Assembly (NCBI GenBank): GCA_947179485.1 | Contig: OX359246.1 | Coordinates: 70,769,508-70,833,507 of the forward strand | Source: Allacma fusca | Lineage: Eukaryota > Arthropoda > Collembola > Symphypleona > Sminthuridae | Length of the DNA: 64,000 nucleotides | Reading direction: 5' to 3' | Part shown: in pieces, positions 24,101 to 38,300 of the stretch | Layout of the letters: each line of letters begins with the position of its first letter | Numbering within the stretch: the first letter of the stretch is position 1 | The notes under the pieces: model-generated | Databases searched by the model: none | The model's input: the letters and a program-made list of their open reading frames with translations, nothing else | Told to the model about the DNA's origin: nothing | Translations under genes and position numbers: made by a program

Positions 24101-27100
24101 GCATCTCCAATAGGAAAACATACGGAGCTGATTTTCTGTATGCATATGTGAATGCATTAACATCCCATGGTATTAAGTGGTTATCTGACCTTTCCGTCTC
24201 CCCAAACACACAACAATCATAATTGACCACGAGAGTTTGAAAAAAAAATTCATTGAAGTTGCTGCGGACTTGATCCTTTGGAAAAAAAGATGTGAAGCGT
24301 TGCCAAATGAGAAGTCCCGACAGGAAAATCTCTGAACCTTCTGAACTGATGGGATAATTATGATTGCTCATTGGATCATGTCCATTGGACAGTGCGCCCC
24401 ACAATAATATTGCAGGTCTTCTTCCCTCACCACGATTTCCCCAACAGGGTTAAAACAACCACATGGTAAACAATTCCAATGGCGTACACTCATTACGTAT
24501 AAAAACAGCATTAAGTAAGTATGTGTATAGCAGAGCCGTATACGAATCCATGCGATCCCATATGTACATATGTCTGGGTATTGTAAAACAAACCACTTCA
24601 CCGTCTGTCCGCATTGTCTTCAGTATTCGATTACAGGATATGGGACCAGACATTTATGACAGGGCTAGGGTTTTTTGCCCGGTATTTTAGCCCCTTGGGT
24701 TTTTATAACGTTTGTGTATACTGTAACAGAATTGCATGGCTCCTCAGAGAGATCCCAACTGACACCTGGCCTTTTTATACCTTTTGTATTATGTTTTGAT
24801 TGGTCCATTAACTTCGGTCAATAAATTATTCACAATTATAAACACAGTTAAATATAATTCAAATTAATATAAAAATCAACAACTTTAGTTCAGCATCCTT
24901 TCATTGGCTAAGACAAAGTAACAATTATGTCACAGTATTGAATCTCACAAGGAGACTCTCCCCCATGTCAAAAACCTAGTCTCAGTGTGCCCCTTTTTAA
25001 ATTCAAGCATTGTTAAAGGAAATCTGGAAGCTAATACATATGTATTCAAATGGTACTAAAATGTGTTTCTTGATTTCCTTCTGTATTATTTTAGCTTGAC
25101 AATAATAAATTGGGGAAGTGTTACAAATGATACTGGCCTCCCTGCTGTTGGAGAAATTAAAGAAAACAAGGGCTATAAATGTACATTTAATAGAGCCATG
25201 GGGCAACGTGAGAGCGCATAGTGCAAAGTCCAAGAGCAGCAAGAATAACGGATCTGCAAGAGGGTTTGTTTATTTTGTTATGCTTATCCCCCCACATATG
25301 CATTTTCTATTTTTTGCACAAGCCTCCTTCACAACAACACTCATTCCGTATTTTATTTACAATTCCTGCGGCTTTTTTTGCTCCTCAGCAAAAAATAAAA
25401 AAGCTGTCTTTTAGTTAGTGCTGCTGGAGACAGCTGATTGGGGTTTGTGTTGTCAACAGAAATTGGAAGCACCGCAAAGGAAGGGGCTTTACTAGTTTTG
25501 AATGCAGCTTGTGCATCACCGTATAGCCTTGATGATATTATTGTAACTTTACTTGTATCCAATACATTGGATGTACATATTTATGTTCGACAAATATACA
25601 AGCGTGAGAAAGGATTTTACAGGAAAGAAAACACACAATGCAAAAAAAAAAATGAAACTCCCAAAAGCGTAGGATTGAAATGGGAATGGTATAAGACGCA
25701 TTTCCCTCTCTCAAAATCCTTCACACATGGTCGGAGCAGGAGTCCCAATTGATTTACTCACAAGGAGTTCGGAAAGGAAAAGTGAGGGAAATTTTGGCGG
25801 AACGAAGGGACTATTTTAAATAACCCCAAATTAAAATCCATTGAGAGAGGGTATAGCAATAATCACTATTCAATATTTTGATGGGACTCAAATTAGATTT
25901 CTCCTAAATTCTGTGACTATTTTGGCATCTGGTATAAAAGTTTGCTCCTTTGGAAAGCTTCAAATTCCTTTATTGAAATTTCTTCAAAAAATTTGTCAAG
26001 AGCCTTAAACACAAAAAGGGTTACACCACATGGGAATAAAATGTGATTGATAATAATTACGCAAAATATTTAACGCATTAAAACCATAACTCTCAGATGA
26101 TCTCAGAGCTCCAAGAATTTCGTAGCAATGCATCAATTATTGCAAAAACCAGTTTTTTTTAAATCAAGCTGTAAGAGTCCGTTATTCTTTAGACGGACAA
26201 TTCAGGAACTCAAAATAAATTGAAATCTTTAAGCAAATACCAAATTAACGGTAGATTCCCCATTCTTTGAGTTTTTACTTTGGGAGAGACTCAAAGCTCC
26301 CTATTTATCAAATATGGTTTAAATTACAGATCCCAGGCTTGGGATTCAAAAGGTCTGCGAAAGCCAGTATTGCTCAAGAATTGTGATTACAATTGGGGAT
26401 TTTAGGCTTGGAAATCATTATGATACGAATATGGCTCGAAGGAAATATTTTTCTTAAGACCGTAATATTATTGCGGTGAAAATAAATTAGATGAGAATTT
26501 TCCCAGTTTTTTTTTTGCTTCACTTGTAGCTTAAATTTTTTATTTTTTTTGAAAACTTATTTAATAGCCATGATCTTGCGAAAATTCTCTCCTATTCTTT
26601 CCCTTTCATTTGTTGAGAGGTTTCCAATTTCAATCTTTCGCTCCCTGTAAAATCAACCATGAAGTCTACTTCGCTATGCATGGACAATGATAACAAAGGA
26701 TGAGGAAAATCTTCAAAGAGACTGTGCCATTGAACTCACACAAGCTCATGTTGTTGGAGTCTGTGCCGATGGTCGAGAGCTCCTTTGTGATTCTCCTCCC
26801 TTTGAAATCCATTCACGTACATACGTATCTTCCATACACTAATAATTCCATATATACATGCACTGCGGAGCACTAAATCCTGCCAGTGTATAATTCCATT
26901 CAAACTTTTAAAATTTAGCTCTATAAGCACACATACAGTATATTCATAAAATTTGCCTTAGTAATAAGTATTACAATGCTGTATATAAACCTGGGCTATA
27001 CCTTTAATTCATTTGTAATAGACCAGAAAATTTCTATTGGAAATCTAAACTCAGGATATATTTCACCCTCTTAAAAAGTTTCCTATCACACTTTTTTTTA

Positions 27101-28180
27101 ACACACAGGATTCCCTTCTCTATAATTTTAAATTTTCCTATATATATTACGGCTTCTGTATAGGGAAATAATTTTTAGAAACTCATACATTTGACTGAAC
27201 GCCGTAGGAAATTATTTAAACCTTATTTCCCTACCAATTAGTATACACAGAGACCCAATTTCTATTCTAAGGTTCGAAGGACCACTATTGGGTCCAAGAA
27301 TATTTCCTCAGCCTATGCTCTATACCCAATGCGTTTCTATGCATCTACATATTTTTGCATCAAGCCCATATATTACAATTTACGGCTTGTAAAATACTAC
27401 CACAGCCCATATATGGACAGGGGCATTGGATTAGCAAAGCTTATATAAAAATATGAAGAATATTTTTTACAATATTAGAAATTTTGAGGTAGGTAGAATA
27501 TAAAAATAACTTGGTCTTTCCCTCTCTTGAAGACAAGATTTCTATTTCTAAAGGATTATTATGCATGAGAGGGATTCCCAAGTAAGTAATCAATCCCAAT
27601 CTCGTTCCTCAACATGTATGTTTGCAAACTATAGGATTTTATATATTTTTTTAAAGAGGTAATAGCCCCAAACGTATGATGTAATTTCCCCATGGAAATT
27701 TTATTCCTTGCCCCTAAATGAGCAAATGTATGTGTGTGTGTGTGTGTGTGTGTTTGTGGACTATCTGTATAGGACAATTTCATATTGACAAGAGTCCAAA
27801 GGAAATCCGAAAGTTGGGCCAATTACGAGGAGTATATAGTAGGAGCGTAGGAGATAAAATTTATAGTAATGTGACAAAAGTGTTGGGAAATTGCTCATTT
27901 CCTCAATGTCTTTGAGCTCACTCGAGATTTGATAGGACTCTGTGTATATTTTCCTTGATTTTTTTTTCGACCTGCTCAGGAGAACTAGGCCTGAAGCAGA
28001 ACTGGCCTCTTTAAACCCTCCGTCCTCCTCTTCTTTTTCTTCCTATAAGAGAGTGGACAAACTCGTAGGGGCAAAAAAATATAAAATATTATGCAAAATC
28101 TAAATGAGTGACCACAGTATATGATCATGATACGGTCTACGAGAGACTGCTGTACATTGGGAAGTTCACACAAGATTCAA

Positions 28181-28216
<36 letters not shown>

Positions 28217-31051
28217 GAATGAAAAGCATGTTTAACGGGACATTATCTCACAGAGGATTAAACCTGTACCTTTCCTTGTAATTATTGGACATACATACGT
28301 CCCTGTACACATTGAATAGGAAATTCTTGCTACATCTTCAACCCTCAATTTTTTTTTCATGCTCAGGTAATTATCCCACATCTTGGAAAATCCATGCACA
28401 AAATGGGTCCGAATCCATGGTTCCGTAACGTGAGGATAATTCATTGCAGAGAGGGAAGGATAAATTTCCAAAGACATTTTTTTTCTTTACCAGGAGCTTA
28501 TATTACCTGAGCTCGTATTAAATCTTAAGCTTACATAAAATCTTGAGCTAACATAAAATCTTGTGCTAACATAAAATCTTGTGCTCACATAAAATCTTGT
28601 GCTCACATAAAATCTGAAGATCACATAATAATAACTTGGGCTTTGACATGAGATCCTGAGGTAACTTAAAATCTCTAGAGTAAAATTGGGCTTGCACAAA
28701 AATCTGAAGCGTAAAAATTTCCCCCCAAAAGATTTCCAACCAGATTTTATTAAAAGTTGCACAAAAATATCTGCCAAATCTTTCCTCCATGCTTCTTGAC
28801 TCCCTCTCGTCTATTCATTAAGACAGAAGCGTCTCTGTTCCAATTATATCCCCAAGAATGAGGAAAGAAAAGTAGATCTTAGGAGTCAAAATTTTTGGAA
28901 AAAATTTGGGGTCAAAATTTCTAAAAAAAAAAATTGGGATGAAATTGCATCCGTGTAAATATTTTTTTCGGAAATCGAATTTGTTTTGTGTGAAATCAAA
29001 AGAATGCATTTTTTTAGGGAGGGTTCCTTTTAGGAATCCCCTTCGAACGAAGAGGGTTTTTGAACGGATTTTCTACCCGGAATTAAAATTATATTTTTTA
29101 AGTGGCCAGATACAAGGGACTGTAGTGCTAAAAATTGAGAGCTCGCATTTATCTCAATTTGGGTTTTGGTCACCACAAGGCTTGCGGAATTGCTTTTGTC
29201 ACGGCCCGCTATCAATTATTCCTTATGCTCCGAGACGTTATATTTAAAGGGGGTCTCGTACATACATATGCATCCATTGCATAATAAAGGATTGGACAGC
29301 AGGATGTGAATTTATTGTCAACGCTGGCTCCCATTGTCCTGTCACCAATTGTGCGCATCTTTTGTGGTCGTGTGTGAATTGAGATTTCTATTAAATGTCT
29401 GGTAATTTTCTGCCTTGGCTAGCTCCAAACAGCTATTGGGGCACATATGTACATATTTCAGAGCGGAGAATATTTTCCATGGCGATTTTATTATTGGGCA
29501 GAAGCAAAAAAAAAAAGAGCAATACAAACTCAACCATGACGAATCAACGGAAATATAATTTTTAGGAGTCAAAACCGGATATTAGGTTTTAAAGATAATC
29601 AAAAAATCCTCCAATGACTGGAAAATATTTTGCCCTTCAAAAACCCTCCAAATCAAGGATGTTTCCAATGCTGGGGAATTAGTTCAAAATTACGCAAAAA
29701 TCCTCCCACTTGTTGCTTCTCATACGCGAAATCCGCATTTTTTATTTTGAGGGTTACGAAACTCAAGGGATTAAAATTCCCTGGTGCTTTGAACTTCCGA
29801 GAAAATTCTTGATGAACAAAATTTGCGAGTCTTAACCCAATTTGACTTCAAACTCCACAGAATTTTTTCCCACAAAATCCACACACAATTTTACCCCAAA
29901 TCTTTAAAAATTATCCTTTAGAAGCACAAATTTGAGGTACAATTTTCGAGGAAAATTCTTTTGCAAATTGTCCTCCAATTTTGAGCCCCCACCAAAATAT
30001 CCCTCTCATTTTGCAATGATCCAATAGAAAAATGACCAGACGAAAATATAAAATCCCCAGAAAAGTACACTTGAAAAAATTGTGTTCCCCATAAAATTTT
30101 GACGCGATTGATCCGAGCATCTCCAAATAAATCCTAAAAAATTTCGAACACGGAAATGTTCAATGCGCAAACGTTCAATCTTTTTTTTAAAAAAAAGTTT
30201 CAAACGTGTATCTCTTAAAAAAATCCAAAACTGTTACACAATAGGACAATTCCCACTTGCATTATTATCCCTGCAGTCAAGATCTTATCAATGATCAACT
30301 TGAATTGTTCCATCAGACAAAAAAAAATAACAACAATGGCCAGAGAGCAGGAGCTTTTTAAAAGCTTTAAAAAAGAAATCTGTACTTTAAAATCGAACCT
30401 CATTTGTTCCGGGAAAACGTAGACCCTTTCGGTACCCGTGATGACTCCAAGAGATAATTTAATTCAACACCAAACAGCACAATAAGTGAGTACTCACTTA
30501 TATATTTTTTTTTGTACTAAATAACAATAAATATCCACTCGAAAAAAAAACCCACTGGGCCCACAAATTAAGTGACCCAAACCCTGTCAACAATGAAAGA
30601 ACCAATGAGCGTCCGATCCAAGGTCACATTAGAAAAATATCCTATAAAATTGAGTGATAGGGAGAAAAAACACTTGTTATTTCAAAATATTTCCCTATGA
30701 GATTACATGTGGTTCTCTCCCTCCGAGACTCCTCTGAACTGTTGTTGGACGAGAGTTAAAATTGACAATGGAGATTATGGGGAAGATGCGGAATGGGAAA
30801 AGATGTGGATTGGGGAGGGATGCGAGAGACTGTGCGTTTGTATCTATTCAGTGTGTATGATTTTTTTCCCTATGCTCTGCTCTGCACTCTGCTCTGCTCT
30901 GCTCTATAGGCAAAGTCATAAGTAAATCTTTTGAATGTAGTTTAACACACACTTGACGATAAAGCCTGTTTTGCTCCCAGCCATTTAAGATATACATGAG
31001 GCTCTATAGGAAATTGTTTGTTAACTATTCTATCACACAGTAATAATCAAG

Positions 31052-31097
<46 letters not shown>

Positions 31098-32288
31098 CAC
31101 TCCTTTTTAAAGTCAATTCATACAGAGTCAATCCATGTATCCACCAAAGCTGTCGACTTTTAAATGACGTACATATCAGGATTATTATCCTCCTATTTAA
31201 ACACACGGGCGTACATACCTATTTCCCTACACTTCCCCTCACAATCCCCTTTAAACTCCTGCAGGGACCAGTGATAAATTCCTCTGGTTTCTCTCAACAC
31301 TACAGGGACTCATCCCCACCACCACAATAGCGTCCCTGTTAAGAAGCTAAAGTGTCGGGCTGGATTGCCCCTTAACCACAGGCCTTAATTTAGAAGCCAT
31401 TATATATATATCCTAAACACTATTTTGTCATCATAGCTATAACGTCCTTATGGTTTCACACTACAGCCTCTCAGAATTATTTAAAGTTTTGCAGTACACA
31501 GTTATAGCCTTATTGTATGTACATACAATGTTGTAGAGCCCCGTAATAATAATTATAGCTCAACTTTTTATGTCCATAAAAAATGGATACAGCAATTCTA
31601 AAACCACACTCACAGTCCGACCTATAATCCTGTACCATTTGGACCACAGTCACAATTCCAGACATACAGGCACATATAATTACATACGTTAAATGTAGAA
31701 ATTTAATTCCCAAACCTGGAGCTACAATGGATACAGACTCATCAGAACCAGCTCTGGCTACCCAACCCTTGTTATATGCTTGCATTTTGCTACGGGAATA
31801 TATGGCAAGCAGGTTCGATGTAATTACAGAATAATTAGGGGTAGAAATATATATAATTATTTAAAGGGAGAGGGAAATTATGAAATCTCAGAGTGCCCCG
31901 GTGAGTCCTCCTCCAGGTCCTCCAGTTCTAAAGGGGGGGGGCTGCTTGGCCCAGAGTCTACTGTATAATAAACACTAGGGGATTTACATACTTATGTATG
32001 TACGTAATTATACATATGTAGGATTTGTGTGGACGCACCCTAAAATCCTAGCCTGAGGGATGAAGAAGCCATTCCCTGTGAGCATCCCAACCACTAGTGT
32101 TGTATTTACATCATTGGAAGAGCTGGCTGGCTTCAGGGGTCATGGTTCCCTCCGTCCCAGTATATTTACATACAGGGGACTCTCGTCAATACAGATTGGG
32201 AACGAAGGGCTTTTGAACCTATCAGAGGAAGAGAGAGACTTTGAGAGGAAAAAAATTGAATGAAAGGACGCTCTTCCTATTTTTTTTT

Positions 32289-32320
<32 letters not shown>

Positions 32321-35300
32321 TGAAGCTTTGAAAAGCATTTAAAAACTGGCTTTGGGATATTTGACGAAAGACATTTTAGGGGGATTTTTTGAGGGGTTTG
32401 GTTTTGACTCTCACCCTATTGCCCTACATTGTACAGGGCTGGCTCAAATTTACCTATAGTTCCTTATGCCATAGTGCCCTATCATCCATTATGTTTCGAT
32501 TATATTTCCCATGATGTGATAACATTCAATATTTACATACATATTATAGGACCATCACAAAATGTTTCCCACACACCTTGATCTCAAGTCCAATATTGAT
32601 TTTTCTGGGGAGGATTTAACATTCAAACATTTAGGAATAATTGCAACTCCTGTAGGAATATTATCGGGACTGTAAACTTAACTTGATATGTACAAGGAAT
32701 GGAAATCCAAGCGTGGAATTAATGCTTATTGTCTGAGTCAAATCAAAGTATATTCTTCCAAACACTCCTGTTTTCTCTCAATGCTGTTGTTGTAGGGTTG
32801 TGTGAGGAACAATGGTAATTACTTTTTTTTTTACAAGGGAAGAACAAAAGGGGCAATTCATTCAAATTTCCAGGCTCTTGATTCCCTTCCAATAATTATT
32901 ATTATTGTCATTTCAATGGAATTTTTTATAGGATATAATTTCCACCAACAAATTTTTGTTTTGACAGTGTTAACTTATGGCCTCTGACAGTCCATCCTCT
33001 CTGTAGCGGCTCCCTTGTGAAAATTTTAATCTTAATCTTTAATAAAAAAAAATCTTAAATTTTTTTTAAAGGGTCGTCCATCACAGGAAAAATCCTCTGT
33101 ATTTTTTCATATAAGGAAATCTATTACTCTGTACACAAAAGGCATGGCAGGAATACTGTATAGTGAGGGCTAGGAAATGAGCACTAATAACTCACGAGCT
33201 GGGAGATTGGAAATAGCGATAGGAGTAATAATTATCTTGTCGGCGGAAAATTAAATTACAACTAATTTTTAAAGTGTGTGTTTCCTCTGGGACTGTAAAT
33301 AATAATTAAATGTTTTTTTTTTTTAAACCAAAGGTATATTAGTTTACAAGGAACTCTTTTTATAAAAGGCTCCCCTACAAATAGCATTTGTTTTGCTGTA
33401 CGTATGTACATACACTGGGGTTAAATATAAAGGATTAATTTTTGAAAGGGATTTTAGACCCAGATTTTACTAATTCCATGCATGCTTTCACAGTAAGAGT
33501 GGACTGTAGTTTGGGGTATTATGAAACATGATCTTATTGTTTAGCTTATGATTTGGTAATTTTGTGTGTAAGTCACAGAGAGTTTTGAAAGTTGACTCAC
33601 TGTAGCGAGAAGTACGATACTACTCCTGATGTTATTTGTGCATAGGTTGAAATTATAATGGGACAAGTGTAGCGTGCTAAAATGAGATATGTGGTTAAGG
33701 GACGGTAAATTTTTCAAGGAAATTATTAAAATGAGTTTTTTAAAAAAATCTTGGGATCTCGAAAGAGTGCTGCAATTCCTGCTACAGTTGCAGATCTGAT
33801 TAACATTTGGGAATTTTTGGAAATGATTTTGTCCCAAGTCCCAATGGAAGAGGAAAAGCCTGCAACACAGAGAGCTTATACTCAAAGGATTTGTTTAAAT
33901 TGCCTAATAAAATCCACTGGGATTCCTTCAGCGGTCTCTTCACAGACAAGCTTAATTCTGATGACAGCTTGAAACAAACCTCATGTTTCTCTTTTGAGAG
34001 ATCAAAAGTTGAGGGTATATTTAATTTCTATGGAGAGTGAGTCCCTGTGTAAGAGCATCTCTATTATAGGGATGAGAAATTGCATGCTTAAAAATTTTAA
34101 AGCGTGTAAATATTAAAGTTTTAATCCTACAAGTGGTTCGCTTTCATAGGGTGAGTCCACTGTATAAATATTATTGCATTGATAAATATTATCACCCAGG
34201 CTGGACTCACAGTCTTGTTCAAATATCCCTGTCGATTGTCCTTGGTGAGATATGGTTACAGTTGAGGTAAGGGATTATGAGTCAGAATTCTTATATCTCA
34301 TATGTGGGATGAGTTGTGAGTAAACAGAATTTAATTTCAGAGCACTGCCTTTACAACAGCGTCTATGAAAAGTATCCAAACTCACTTGAGATCCCTATTC
34401 GGAGTGAATAGGAAAAATAGCATTGGGTATAAATGGGATTGCGTTCAAATTTAATGGTTTGTAGAGAGAGAGAGAGAGAGAGGCTCTCTTTCAGCAAGAG
34501 TTAATTGTACACCTTTGACTGCACTCTCAGGGTAATTGTCAATCAGTCATATTTTGTGAGCTCCGAGTGATTTGACTTGATTTGAGCTGATTGCTCTTTT
34601 TTTTCCCATTCCTCCTATGCGATGACAATACGCAGTACAAAGGGAGAGTCATAATGGGCTGACGTTATATGACTAACGTGTGAGTGGAGGCTGGGAGCAT
34701 GTAATCAGATCCAGTGTGATTACAGGATTGTGAACAAAGGCCAAGGAGCAGATTTTATTTCTTTTTGGAGGTGAGAGTTGTAATTGGAAACAATGAGACA
34801 AAGATCAAGTGACCATGTCGAGGGAAACAACTGAATAAAATTGTATCACGTTAGGGATCCCTTCCAATGCGATATACTTGTACATTATCGTCTATGCTGG
34901 GGATTAAAAATTAGCAAAAAATCCATGTCACACACATGTGGATACAGTCCCTGCTCATTAATACAAGATCCCCTTTTGAAAGTCTCAGAGAGCTGATAGG
35001 GTAAAGCAGTCATGTGTGTGTGTGTGTGTATGTGTGAGTTGTCATCGTCAGGAATGGATGATTCAGAAGTTGACAGGCTCAAACTCAGCTTATGTTTAAG
35101 GAGTCGATGTGTAAGAGCAGAACTGAATGTGTCAGGAGGGAAAGTCATGAGCTTAATATTATAGCAAAAACTTTTATTCGAAGAAATCTTAACCCAGAAT
35201 GACAGTCGAAGTCAGAAGCTCGGGAGTTCATTCAATAAATAGCTTATAATAAACGTCATTGCTCAGAGCTTGTAACGTTACATTTCCCAATGTTGACATT

Positions 35301-38300
35301 TCATAAAATATTAATGTCCTCTAGCACTTATGCCTTACAGTATTAAGATTCTACTCCGTTGGAGAGTGTGAATGTTGGCTGGTTGAGTTTTCATGGAATG
35401 AGCAAAGTGCATTTGCAGGTAAGATTGTAAATTTGATGGAAGTTGTATGTGACATGTCAAAGGTGAGACGGAGGAGTATTTTTGTAAAGTACTGGAAAGC
35501 GAGAGGAGGTTGAAAAGTAGCTCTGGGACTATCTCCTGCGTGAGGTTAAGTTCCAGAGAAAATTAATGTGAATTTTAGCTTGAGCAGAGCTGTACTTCAA
35601 TTAATCAATTTTCCCTTATATTTGAAAAGTTTTCGTAATTTGGAAATAAATTAGTTTTTTCCTATCCAGAATCAAGATGTTTTCCTAGCTCTGCGTTTAT
35701 TACACACACAGTGCATATTATTATGTAGTACAAGCTTGGGTCAAGGGTCAACTCTACCTTCCAATTGAGTCACCTCATAATGAGTCAGGACTCAAATACA
35801 GATATGCAATTCACTGCAAACAAATGCCTGATTTCATGTTTGCTCAAAGATTGATTCTTCCGGTTATTCAAGGATCTCTTTAATCTTAAATAGATTAACG
35901 TTGCAGCTAGAATGCCGCTTCCAGGTTTAAGGTTTAAATACTCCCTCAGAATGCAGCAAGGAATGCAGTTCCTCCTCACATTTGGAATGAGACTACGTCA
36001 GTCACGAGTAATTCAGCCCTTGGAGAATGCTAATTTCCGCTGTATTTCCCTCAAATAATTTCCCCTTGGGATAGAATTATTTTTGTCAAATGTGAAATTC
36101 TTGGGCAGCGTATACGCGCTTATTACTTTAGGTGCAATTTTAGGATTTGGGCTAGATTTCAAATTCAAAGAATGTATAGGCAAGAGGAGTTGTTGTGCAG
36201 AGATTATTGTCATTTAGGACTATGATTTTTGGGGTTGTCTAAGAAAAAATTAGGACTCTCAGGGATGCTTGTATAAATATGACAGACTGTACAAATAAGT
36301 TTTATATAGATACTAGTTTCTATATAATAAGTTTTTGTGCACCATCATCCTTCATTTGTCGTCTCAGCTAAGACGCTAAATAGCCTTTCTGTTTTTCTCA
36401 CATTATTCTCATTGCCAGATCTGAGTTTTTGTGTTTACATTTTGTCATATGGACTCGAGAACGAGGATATTTTCCAACCCCATGGGAATACATAGTATAT
36501 ATGTATGGAGGGGGATATTTACAAGGGAAGTTAAATTAACAATAAGTGAAAGCATTTGCGCACATTAGCGCCAACGTCTTTATGGTTGATATTTTGTGAG
36601 TCAGCCAGGACCTTACTCTATTGTTAGTTCCTTTGTGGTTGCTAAACTGTAAAAACAGTGAGCTCTTCCTATAACGGACCCTGACATTCCCCTGATATTG
36701 TGCACAATTTGCAAAGGTGGGGATGGATTTTCCCACATATTTACTCCAATGTTATTTCGTCCTCTCAGAGAGAGCATACTATTTTGATACAGGGCTCAGA
36801 ATTTATAGGTTATTCTTTCCAGGGATCCTGACACAGAAAGATGGACTGTAGATCTTGTTACTTACAAAATCTTGAGTAGTTTTTAAGTATCTACCTCTCG
36901 AGTACAAATTAAATCCTCGTGTAATTTTAGATAGATACTGTAGACTCTATGCTCAGGGGATTTTTTTTAGCTCTTAGGCCCTAATTGGCTCAAGGTATTG
37001 AAATGAGGAACATTTATCTTGAAATGCGATTGTAACATTTGCAGATCATCTGTATCATTGAGAAACAGTTGAGATTACTCAGGGAATAAGGCTGGGGGTT
37101 ACGAAGGAAAAATCACCTGTTATCTATGGGCATATTTGAGAGACAAAAAAAAAGTATTCTTGGGTTTAATGCGTTTAAAATAAATAGTGAAATGCTATTT
37201 GGAAGGGGTTGTTTTTTAGCCTGACAGTAAATAGCATCTGAGATTTTACTCTTGAGTTGATAATGCTCGAGCACTTGTTAATAACGTCATGTTTCTTGTC
37301 AGTGAAGGCGCAAAATTGCCTTGAAATATTTTTAATTAAAAGAAAAATAGTCTGTACTCAAAATGCTTGTATTTATAAATTTGTCTGGATTATTAAAAAT
37401 TAATTATAGAGGGTTTGACTTTGAATGGAACTCTACATGTGGGGTATTTTGATTTGGAAGGAAAATACATTTAGCTCCTTTTGCATCTTCACAGGTATAT
37501 TCCTAAAGCCCCAATTAATGGAGGTCGTACATGACCCATCATTGAGGAAGTCTCAATCACTTCCTAATTCCAAATTGACATTTCATGTTGCACTTTATCG
37601 GCTGAGATTAATTGACGGGGAGATCTCCTGTGGAGCTCTTACATATGTAAGTGCACTCTATTATTTTATATGGTAATTTAAGTGTGGAGAGAATCTCCGC
37701 ACCTTTCCCATTCAACAATAGACCTGTCTTTTATTGATAATTTCTGGGCGGTGTATAGGAAGAGGACGTGTCACAAAAGGATTTTTATTTCTGCAGATTT
37801 TCATATATCCTTACAATTATTATATGCTCCCGAAAGGATTTTTACAACTTTCAGGTTTTGAAACACTGGATATCCTCTCCACAATATTGAGATTACAAAT
37901 TGATTAATGGGTATTAAAATTCTCAATGTTTTATTTCATTTTTATGTCCATTTTATATATTTTATGGTATACTTAGATATTAGTAATCACCATAAAATTT
38001 GAGGGCTTAATTTTTACCATGCATTTTTACGTCTTTTTCTTTCTGTTTCACACTGCCCCACTTTAACATTTCCAAGAATTTAACACTCAAAATTGATTTG
38101 AAATCGAACCAACTCCCTGTGCTTTGAAAAGTAGAGGAAGTAGAGTGGGCTCTTGGATTTACAAAATGAATTGATATTCCTTCCGTTTGCATATATTAAT
38201 GTTATCTGGTGCCTTTTATGGTCTGCTAGGACTTTGAAACGTGTCAATTTTATCCTTACTCTTGCATTATTAATATTTAGTAGATGATGACTTATATATT

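Noticed and set aside
23973-24404. 143-codon minus-strand frame in the long intron
   Set aside because: No recognisable motif, and plus-strand frames overlap it over most of its length. Left as chance or unknown.
28487-28777. Minus-strand frame with repeated FYVSTR
   Set aside because: Explained by an 18-bp tandem repeat whose length is a multiple of three.
34387-34424. Twelve-codon minus-strand ATG frame with GTGAGT in phase 2
   Set aside because: Too short to separate from chance, although the phase fits exon 2.
38090-38125. Possible tRNA B-box like GGTTCGATTTC on the minus strand
   Set aside because: No matching A-box or acceptor stem nearby. No tRNA was found in the window.
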